Source: Azolla caroliniana
Lineage: Eukaryota; Polypodiophyta
DNA: 64,000 nt
NCBI GenBank assembly: GCA_043228905.1
Contig: JBHGNT010000021.1
Coordinates: forward strand, 6,386,001-6,450,000
Reading direction: 5' to 3'
Shown here: piece by piece, positions 38,101 to 46,277 of the stretch
Layout of the letters: every line of letters starts with the position of its first letter
How positions within the stretch are numbered: position 1 is the first letter of the stretch
Notes under the pieces: model-generated
Databases searched by the model: none
Told to the model about the DNA's origin: nothing
The model's input: the letters and a program-made list of their open reading frames with translations, nothing else
Position numbers and translations under genes: made by a program

Positions 38101-41100
38101 TCACCCTCAGTACCTTTGGACGGAGACACGCCGCAGAGAGTGTGGACCGGTAAGGAAGTGTCCTACCGGCATCTGAAGGTGTTCGGGTGTCTCGCATACG
38201 TGCATGTGGCAAAGGACCGGAGAGGAAAGTTAGATCCAAAGACCCGGCCATGCATATTCCTCGGTTACGGCGACGACGAGTTCGGCTACTGAGTATGGGA
38301 CCCGGTCGACAAGAAGATATTCAGGAGTTGAGATATCATCTTCATGGAGGATAAGACACTCGCCGACTGGGAGTCGGAGAAGAAGATGAAGAGCTCCAAG
38401 TCGACCGGTGAGGATCAACTCTACAAGGAGCAGTCCCGACCGGCAAGGGACCGGTTAGCACTCGAGGATCCGGCCGAAGACGGTGAAGAAACAGAACCGG
38501 CCGAGGAAGATGAAACAGATACCGGAACCGGCCCCGATCCCGAAATGGATTCGGATGAAGAGGAAACGGAGGAGCCGGTTACCGAAGCTCCGGAACGGAG
38601 ATATCCTCTAAGAGAGAGAAGGGCCCCCCGGAGATTTCCGGAACAAGAGCACGTGCTGCTAACCGACGAGGGGGAGCCGGAAAGTTTTGAAGAAGCAAAG
38701 CGTGACAACCATAGCCGCAGGTGGTTAAGTGCCATGCAGGAGGAGATGGATTCCCTGCATGAGAACCACACATATGAACTTGTGGAGTTGCCGAAAGGTA
38801 AGCGGGCACTTCGAAACAAGTGGGTGTTCAAGCTGAAACCGGGAGATGCCGGAAACCCCACGAGATACAAAGCCAGGATCGTAGTGAAGGGGTTCCAGCA
38901 GAAGAAGGGCGTCGACTTCGACGAAATATTTGCCCCGGTAGTGAAGATGACCTCCATCCGGACGGTGCTGAGCGTAGCGGCAAGCATGGACCTCGAGGTA
39001 GAACAGATGGACGTGAAGACGGCATTCCTTCACGGTGACCTCGAAGAAGAAATCTACATGCAGCAACCGGAAGGATTCGAGAAGAAAGGGAAGGAGCAAC
39101 TGGTATGCCGGTTGAAGAAGAGCCTTTACGGACTGAAGCAGGCTCCCCGGCAATGGTACCGGAAGTTCGACTCCTTCATGACCGACGAAGGGTACCACAA
39201 AACACAGTCCGATCACTGCGTGTTTGTGAAGAAGTTCGAAGGAGGAGACTCTCTAATACTCCTCCTGTACGTGGACGACATGTTGATCGTCGGACGGGAC
39301 CAGGGCAAGATACGGATGCTGAAGAAAGCACTTCACCGAACCTTCTCAATGAAGGACTTGGGTCCGGCGAGGCAAATACTAGGGATGCACATCATCCGAG
39401 ACCGGAAGAAGAAGCATTTGTGGCTGTCACAGGAGAAGTACGTAACAAAGGTGCTTCACCGGTTCAACATGTCGGAAGCAAGACCGGTCGGATCAACCCT
39501 CCCGGCAAACTGCAAGCTGTCCAGCAAGCAAAGCCCCAAGACAAAGGCTGAGAAAGAGGACATGATGAAAGTACCATATGCCTCTGCCGTCGGAAGCTTG
39601 ATGTACGCAATGGTGTGTACAAGACCGGACATAGGATATGCAGTTGGAGTGGTGAGCCGGTACATGAGCAATCCCGGCAAAGAGCACTGGAACGCGGTCA
39701 AGTGGATACTCCGATACCTGAAGGGCATGGCAAACGTGTGCCTCCGATTCGGCTCCGGTAAGGCCGAACTCGACGGCTTTACCGATTCGGATATGTCGGC
39801 TGATGCAGATACCAGCCGGTTCACATCAGGGTATGTGATGACGTATGCAGGGGGAGCTGTTTCGTGGCAGTCGAGGCTGCAGAAGACGGTTGCGTTGTCA
39901 ACCACGGAGGCGGAGTACATGGCGGCTGTTGAAGCCGGCAAGGAAATAATATGGATGAAGGACTTCATTAGAGAGCTCGGTATCCGGCAAGAGGAGTACC
40001 GACTCTACTGCGACAGTCAGAGTGCCATCCACCTTGCGAAGAACGCGGCCTATCACTCCCGGACGAAGCACATCCAGCGAAGATATCACTGGATCCGGGA
40101 AAGGATAGAAGACCAGGAGTTCGTGCTGACGAAGATCCACACGGACGAGAACGGCTCAGATATGCTGACCAAAGTGCTCACACCCGACAAGTTGGAAGCA
40201 TGCCGGAAGAGGATTGGATTGGAGAGACATCCCATGCCGAAGTGAAGGGGGAGTTTGTTGGGATTTCGGTCCCTCCGGACGGGATGTCCCCGGAGATAAA
40301 TGACGGCAAGCTTGGTTGCGGTTACGGATGTCCCCGGAGATAAATGACGGCAAGCCCGGTTGCGGTTACGGAACCGGATGATGAAGAGTACCCGGCATGA
40401 AGCCGGATGAAGTGTACCCGGATACGGATCCGGATGATGAAGACCCCGGCTACGGAGCTGGATGCTGAAGACCCCGGCTACGGAGCCGGATGACGAATGT
40501 ACCCGGAGAGAGATCCGGATGCGGGGACATGTTTGTGAATATGTTTGCCAAGAGCCCTTGAGGCTATATTTGTAAATAGCCCGAAAGTCATATGTGTATA
40601 AATATGACTTAGGGCAAACAGTTTAAATGTTGTTGCTCATCTTCTGTTTTCACTAAGAGGGAGCGAAGTGAGAGCAGCCGAGAGAGAGTGAGAGAGAAGG
40701 AGGAAGGAAGAGGTCGACGCCTCTGTGTAATACCGCCGCCTGTGGCGAGGACAGCGAGCTCAAGGTCGTCGCCTTGCAGCTCGCCATTGTACATTCCGCG
40801 TATAGGGATAGTTGGAGTCTTGCACTCCCGTGGTTTTTTTCCCATTTAGGGTTTTTCCACGTAAAACATCCAGTGTGCCCCTCTCTCTATTGTTTTCGTA
40901 CATTGTTGTATTTCCTGTTTTCTGTGAGTTGATCCTATTCCTCGGCTCTGACCGAGCACGGTTTTTCAACACTTTAAACAGGAACTCGATACGCCGTATC
41001 AAGTTCCTGTTTAAAGTGTAGGTTTTAAACAGGAACTCAATACGCCGTATCGAGTTCCTGTATATAAGAAGGCTTTGAGAGAGAAAAATTGTATTTTTGG

Positions 41101-44100
41101 GGTAACAAATAATTTTGGGATGGAAAAGTTATCAAATTGTCTGGCAAAATTAGTCTTTTTATGTTGGCTTTCCTTACTTTTAAAAAAAAACATGCTCTAA
41201 TTATAGGTGTTTTATGACCTACTTTAGCTTTAAATAGTAGAAAATGATCCACAAATAGCCTTTACGATAGCAAATTCTCGTCAATATAGGTTTGGAATCT
41301 ATATAAGTCATACCTACTATTTAAAAGAATATATAACCCTTTTTACTTATTACGATATATATTTTCTAGGTTGAATAGCCCTGCCTATAATAGATTTTTG
41401 AATATAGGACTGCTCTTGGGAACTGTTCTTCATGTTAATATACAACCTTAATCTACGTGACTACCTAACTTATGTTTTTGCATATACTTTCTTAAATAGG
41501 TCGTTTGAAAACCTGTCGGACCGACCGGTGAAGAAAATAAAGCTTCGCATACAAGGTTCTCCAATCGAAGCCCAGACCAAGGTAGCTCCTGAGACCATGA
41601 AGAGAGGAAAAAAGCTTCTCTTTAACGAAGAGACAAAATCTCAGCCACATAGTGATGTTAGCCAAAAGAAACTTGTCGCCGCTACTGGAGGTGAAGACCT
41701 TCCTGACCAAGATCTAACGGACAAGGAATGGTGTATGCAATATGTCGACTCAAAGAAAAAAGTCGTATTGTATACAACAAAGAAGAAGGGTGAGGGGCAA
41801 CTTGGAAAGGAAACCCCATTTATGTATGGCCGTATTCTACGATTTGACTACGAAGATGCAGATTCGGCCAACATACTGGTAATGATAGAGTGCTCCAAGG
41901 GGGTACGTAAAGTGTTCCTTTTAGAAGACCTTTTAGTAAAAGAATCTTGTGGGCCAGAAGTGTTCAAAAAAGCACTTGATAGCTCACAAAACCTTATTGT
42001 TACCTTGAGGCCTTATATACAAGGCCATGTAACTCTAAGAGATGAAGTGCCCTCCCCATTGAAGCCAACAAAAAAGGTTTCCAAAGTCCAGTCAAGACCA
42101 GCAAAGAAGAAGACAACGAAAATGTCGGATACGGATTCAACAAGTGAAAACGAAGAGGAGGATAATAAGGGGACGCCAGGAGCTGAGCTGGCCTCGGGTG
42201 TTTTGTCATCCGAGCAGAATAAAATAAGGAGAGAGTTAATGCAACGGAAGCTGGTCAGGAAAGGGCAAGTATTTAATTTGCCTATAACACACATCCATCG
42301 GCCCCCTATTGATGAAAAAACAGGTCGAAGACCACTTGAGATTAGAGAGCCTCACCGCATGCATGTTCAAAATCTCAAGAAAAAAATGAAAATTAATCCT
42401 CATGCCACTGTGGTGCCTTTTATTGTTATGGTAGATCCTGAAGAATGTGAAACCATTGAAGATTTTGATATTAGAAAACATGATCAATATAATTATTTTG
42501 TCATTGGTGGATCGCATTCAGTAGAGGCACGTCGGCAACTTGTGAGAGAACATCCAACCACTTTCTTCTTCAAGTATGTCGAGTGCAAAATTTATGTTGG
42601 GCTCACAACCGAAGAGGCTAAGCTGTTGGCATGGGACCATAATAATGATAATGACTATAGGCAGAAAATGTCGTCCATTGAGCGTATACGGTTCTTCCAC
42701 CACGAGTATTTAGATGTGAAACAAAAGTTTGGTGTGAAGTTACATCCAGGCCTTCGACGTCAATGTCTGCATGAAGTCGGCATTGTGGTAGATGATAATG
42801 TTAGGTCCGATGGTCTTCGAAAGTATGAGTCTTGGTTTAAATTGGCGTTTAGAGATGGAGAAGTATGGGACCTACAAGATCAAATCTTCTCAATGTGGGA
42901 GAATAAGGAGGTAAAGGGTCAACGACAAAAGAAATGTAGGGTTGACCCTCAACTAGAGTTAAAGTCACAAGCCGCCAAGAAAATTAACTTGACAATTGAA
43001 GAAGCGGTAGATGACATGAAGCTATCTCTATGGAGAGCGATGCAAGGTATTAAGGACGAGCAGCTTCTTGTGTCGGTTTTGTCAAGGGTTGTGGCGAAAG
43101 ATTTAAGCCTTGAAGAAATGGTCACTGAGTTCAATAAGTAAGTCCCTCAAATACTGAAATTGTAGTCTATCTAGTGTAATTCAAAGTTCTAATCTTGATT
43201 TCTAATTTTACAGTCATAAGGTGTACATGAAGATCCAAGAAGTTATGATGAAACAACTTGGATGTATAACTTGGGAACAAGTGACCGAGGATTATCCTCT
43301 AACGTCTTCGTATAAGGCGTTATCAGAGTATTTTATTGCATTCAAGGATTGGGTTAGTATTCATGTTTTTTCATTACCCTTTCATCATATGTAGAGCTTG
43401 TATAATAATACCTGATGTCCTATTGCTTCTATTAGAAACCGTGTCGAGGCAAGAAACAAGGAGAAGTTAAGGATATACACGATTTCCCTACATCCTTCCT
43501 TGCACATCTCGAACGAGCCAGAAAAGAAAAGGATCGTCGCTTAGTCAAGGCGTACGAAATGGAGGAAGATGGCTCCTTTAAAAAATTTAGCCACAAAAAA
43601 GATATTACAAGAGATCTTTACTACAATGTGGTTTGCGATGATGTCATCGACTTGATCTAGAAGGTGCCAAAGAAGGAATATACGCTAATGATTGCGGATA
43701 TTCCTTACGGATTTCGAATGGCTGGGTCATCGTACGACGATGAACCGTTTAGGTTTAAACAATTGGAGAAGATGGTCAAGGATTTCGCTGAGCTAACGAC
43801 CGCATCCTTGTGGCGAATAGTTGTCTTTCATAGTATGGACCAAGGGTACTCGGTAGCTCAAGCTTTGAGATCTCGTTGCCATGGCATCGAGAACCTTGCA
43901 TGGTAAGGATTATTTATAGGTGTCTTTCACTATATTGCATTTCTTAAGGTTGTTGAATCTATTCTTAACTCGATGTATTATTTTTTATAGGATCAAGACC
44001 AATGTAAATAGACGGCCAACTTTTCGGTTCGTTAATGCCATTGAATACATAACGGTTGGCTACTTCAATGAAATTAAGAAACAGAGAATCAAAGAGCATT

Positions 44101-44725
44101 CTAATGAAGTGGGAGGTTCAAATCTATTGGTATATCCAGCAGTGACTCGGAAATTGCGACATGTCACCACGATAGAACGGGGACTTGTAAACCCATACCA
44201 AAAACCTCAACGACTTATGATGCGCTTGATCGAGATGTTTTCTGTCGAAGGAGACTGGATATTAGATCTCTTTTCTGGCGCAGGTATTCCTCGAACTAGG
44301 GTAACGATCTTGAGATAACCAATCACTTTTTTTTCGTTTGACAACTAAATCTTCTTGTTACTTACATCACAAGAACTACGTCAGCATGTGCATTGAAGCT
44401 GTTTAGAAATACAGTTGCATTGGAGAAGGACGAGGACCAAGTTATATTTATTAATATGCGGATTAAGGCTTTGTGGGAGTGCCCAGACCAGGATGAGGAG
44501 GTCGGTGCAAAGAACCTCGCCAATACAGAAAGGTTTCAACCTGCTTCGCGAGAGCCTATTCCTCCGTTAGCCGGCGAACCGGGGGAGCTAATAGAGCTTG
44601 ATGATGAGCTTATAGAAGATATTTCATTGGCTCGGCTAACAGGGGAAACCAATGCACGTATAGCCGAAGACAGTTCTACACAAGATGATGAAGAAAATGA
44701 CGTTGATGAATTGATTGCTATGTAA
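35191..44725 (+). CDS. ParB-like domain fused to beta-class DNA adenine/cytosine methyltransferase
   Basis: Six exons with GT-AG borders: 35,191-35,225; 41,500-43,137; 43,214-43,352; 43,436-43,902; 43,991-44,283; 44,385-44,725; 970 codons plus stop. Exon 1 (MSSKRIEREDS) lies behind a TATA box, and its phase fits exon 2 (R-SFENLSDRPVKKIKLR). Residues 35-180 are an unrecognised globular region, then basic linkers (RPAKKKTTK). Residues about 263-420 are ParB/Srx-like, with IREPHRMHVQNL and GGSHSVEARRQL in place of the ParB box. Residues about 690-890 are an amino-methyltransferase: IADIPYG (motif IV, DPPY class), NPYQKPQRLMMRLIEMF (X), WILDLFSGAGACALKLF (I) and VALEKD (II). The order IV-X-I-II defines the beta class, which methylates adenine-N6 or cytosine-N4. 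One in-frame TAG (43,658-43,660) precedes motif IV. The ParB part could bind or nick DNA (inference). Intron 1 contains Cop-2 and the palindromes. Confidence 0.85.
35276..35352. repeat. Palindromes P1 and P2 in methyltransferase intron 1
   Basis: Two 25-bp palindromes (35,276-35,300 with one mismatch; 35,328-35,352 perfect apart from the central base). The half-site is GAACTCGATACG. Their flanks (ATGTATA and TATACAT) also pair, so the two together can form a longer cruciform. Confidence 0.9.
35372..35424. repeat. Palindrome P3 and left arm of the large foldback
   Basis: A 31-bp palindrome (35,376-35,406) with the same GAACTCGATACG half-site, followed by AAAACCTACACTTTA. The 53-bp segment pairs with 41,012-41,064 at 52 of 53 positions. 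Cop-2 is inserted directly after it; its target copy CTTTA is the last five bases. Confidence 0.9.
35425..36140 (+). repeat. Cop-2 5' LTR
   Basis: Contains two direct 42-bp copies of 'GGATGTCCCCGGAGATAAAT...' followed by CCGGATGATGAAG-type repeats, then a TATAAATATG box near 35,766. The 3' LTR (40,256-40,971) is the same apart from two substitutions. Confidence 0.95.
36144..36155 (+). other. Cop-2 primer-binding site
   Basis: TGGTATCAGAGC, complementary to the 3' end of plant initiator methionine tRNA, three bases after the LTR. Confidence 0.9.
36172..40245 (+). pseudogene. Cop-2 gag-pol polyprotein with two TGA codons
   Basis: One frame of 1,357 codons. Order: gag (UBN2-like, residues about 1-200), CCHC knuckle CFHCGKPGHFRKNC (about 233), protease WVVDSGASFH (about 316), pre-integrase LWHKRLCHMSEKGMKRL (about 443), integrase (HTDVC, ADNGGEY, NGLAERMNRTIME; about 507-640), RVT_2 reverse transcriptase with YVDDMLIVG (about 1,033), and RNase H (ALSTTEAEYMAAVEAGKE, LYCDSQSAIHLAKN). 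TGA at 38,290-38,292 (FGY-stop-VWDP) and 38,329-38,331 (RS-stop-DIIF) each fit a CGA to TGA change. Otherwise all catalytic residues are present, so the element could have been active very recently and might still be mobilised by intact relatives. Confidence 0.95.
40256..40971 (+). repeat. Cop-2 3' LTR
   Basis: 716 bp, nearly identical to the 5' LTR. Observed differences: CTCGG versus CTTGG near 40,312, and CTCTTACC versus CTCTGACC near 40,950. Confidence 0.95.
40972..41064. repeat. Palindromes P4 and P5 and right arm of the foldback
   Basis: P4 is a 45-bp palindrome (40,972-41,016) running from CTTTAAACAGGAAC to its complement, with one core mismatch. P5 is 41,030-41,060. With Cop-2 removed, P3 and P5 are the arms and P4 the loop of one foldback of about 146 bp. 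Its outer ends read TATACAGG and CCTGTATA, so a foldback MITE with TA target sites is an alternative reading. Confidence 0.9.
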
Positions 44726-45737
44726 TAGACTCTATGAAGAATATGACACTGACGATTTGTTAAGATTTCACATTATTAATACAAATATTGGGTTTTACCT
44801 AGTGGATTCTATTCTTTATAATCTTCTATATGTTTCAATTTTATTTTTATATACTTGATTAGTAGATTTATGACATTGGTTTCACCGCGTGCATAGCTGA
44901 CTACCAAACTTATGGAGAAACATGAACTAGTTTAAATGGAGGCTGATTTTGGTCCAAGCTAACCTTAACAGAACATGGCCCTATAATTGTTGCCATGACT
45001 GTCCATGTTGTTATTATGGATCTTTGTCTTCTATTGTTAAAACTATTATGTTTCTATTCCATTGCTGCTTAGATTGTGTAGTGTGTTGATAATGGTTCCA
45101 GTTGCGTTATCGTTCGGAGTTTGATCTTGTGTGAATCACCTAAGCAATAGAGTAGACCAATTTTAAATACAGGTATGAAAGCCTAATAGGTTTGTTATTT
45201 CCACGACATTATCCTAAAGTTCACTACCTTACATTGTGCACAATTATATACACATATGGTTTGATCTCATATGAACAAACTGAGGAATAGATTAGATCAA
45301 CTTTAAATACAAGTATTGAATACTTTAATAAGTTAGTTATTCCAATCACTTATCCTAATGTGCACTATCCTACATTTTCCACAATTACATACATGCACGT
45401 ATAGGTCAAAGTATAAATTATATCTCATTTTATTAGTATGGATACAAGTACACCTCATATTTTTGTAAAACTTACCTAATTAATATAAGTCTTTAAGTTA
45501 GTGTTTCCCTTGTCGCACAGTAGTGCCATATTGAGCCATAGTTGAACTTTATTATGCCTACATTAACTTATCAACATGTCTAAACTTGCATGATTTCTAA
45601 TGATCTCCACTCGTAGATCTATCATGTATTTTTATATTTGCAAATTCTCATCAAGTTGAGGAACATGTGATACTAGTGCATCCAATTTTTGTAGAGAGGG
45701 TGTATTTGCTTCGTTTTAAGAAGATTCTACAAGAGGA
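44726..45737. other. 3' flank of methyltransferase gene to transposon end, no gene seen
   Basis: AT-rich, with degenerate duplicated stretches (compare 45,160-45,215 with 45,280-45,335, both with 'TTTAAATACA'). No coding frame. An AATAAA-like signal is not distinct. Confidence 0.5.
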
Positions 45738-45773
45738 ATGCGCAATCCTTCCACTGGTGAACACGAACGTGTT
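45738..45773 (-). repeat. Right terminal inverted repeat of the DNA transposon
   Basis: Inverted partner of 31,218-31,253, 32 of 36 matching. It is followed immediately by the AGAA duplication and the remainder of the Gyp-B 5' LTR. Confidence 0.9.
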
Positions 45774-46135
45774 AGAAGGAAGAGAAGGGGGATCGCACGT
45801 TGGCGAGGACGAAGTGCTGCTGCAGAACCGAGTGCCGAGCTCTCTCTCTTCCAATCATCGTTCTCTCTCTTCCAATCGTCGTTCTCTCTCTTCCAATCGT
45901 CGTTCTCTACGGGGTCGGGGAGTTCGCTGCCTCTGCTTCGTGGACAGCCCGCGTGCTTCCAGCAGAGTCTCTCTCCTTCCCCTTTCCCCTTTGTTTCTTC
46001 GAGTCGTGTGGCTGTCGTCGGTGTGCGTGAGTAGGACCCCGTGTCGGGTCCATTACCGGGTTGCTGGTTGTAAGCTATTGAATATAGTAATCGGATTCCT
46101 GTTTTGCTTGCTCTTAATCTTCTGTGTGTACTTGC

Positions 46136-46174
<39 letters not shown>

Positions 46175-46232
46175 TGGTCCTAGACCCCCGTGGTCCCGCC
46201 TCTTTCTACACGCACGCGCGTAACAACGCGAC
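45774..46232 (+). repeat. Gyp-B 5' LTR, right part
   Basis: Continues the LTR begun at 30,971-31,217. It has three copies of a 22-bp TCTTCCAATCGTCGTTCTC unit where the 3' LTR has one, a (CT)n run (46,139-46,173), and ends GTAACAACGCGAC. The primer-binding-site-like TGGTGAACCCGACGTGAA starts at 46,238. Confidence 0.85.
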
Positions 46233-46277
46233 ATATTTGGTGAACCCGACGTGAAAGGGCGGCAAAGGAGTCGAAAG

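Larger units (their letters stand above)
35425..40971 (+). mobile_element. Cop-2: young Ty1/copia element inside methyltransferase intron 1
   Basis: 5,547 bp with two 716-bp LTRs (35,425-36,140; 40,256-40,971) starting TGTTGGGATTTC and ending TTTTTCAACA. The target duplication CTTTA is perfect (35,420-35,424; 40,972-40,976). By eye the LTRs differ at two bases only, one of them C to T in a CG. The primer-binding site TGGTATCAGAGC (36,144-36,155) matches initiator-Met tRNA. A purine tract AAGGGGGAG precedes the 3' LTR. Same strand as the host gene, so its LTR promoter or polyadenylation signals could disturb that gene's splicing. Confidence 0.97.
31218..45773. mobile_element. DNA transposon with DUF7869-like transposase and ParB-DNA methyltransferase genes
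   Basis: The borders come from comparing the split Gyp-B 5' LTR with its intact 3' LTR, where the empty site reads GAGAGGAGAGAAGGAAG (51,253-51,269). The insert starts AACACGTTCGCGTTCAC and its other end, read inward, starts AACACGTTCGTGTTCAC. The terminal inverted repeat runs 36 bp with four mismatches. AGAA is duplicated at 31,214-31,217 and 45,774-45,777. Cargo: a transposase-like gene (31,576-34,356, minus) and a methyltransferase gene (35,191-44,725, plus) arranged head to head. Cop-2 (5,552 bp with its target copy) lies inside intron 1, so the original element was about 9.0 kb. The superfamily is not one I recognise from TIR and TSD. Both genes have in-frame stops, so this copy is probably inactive. 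Confidence 0.9.

Noticed and set aside
38421-38987. 188-aa Ser-rich minus-strand frame and similar frames across Cop-2
   Set aside because: Antisense shadows of the GC-rich copia polyprotein.
31576-44725. Reading the transposase and methyltransferase as host genes that happen to lie between retroelements
   Set aside because: The inverted ends, AGAA duplication and LTR empty site enclose both genes in one inserted unit.
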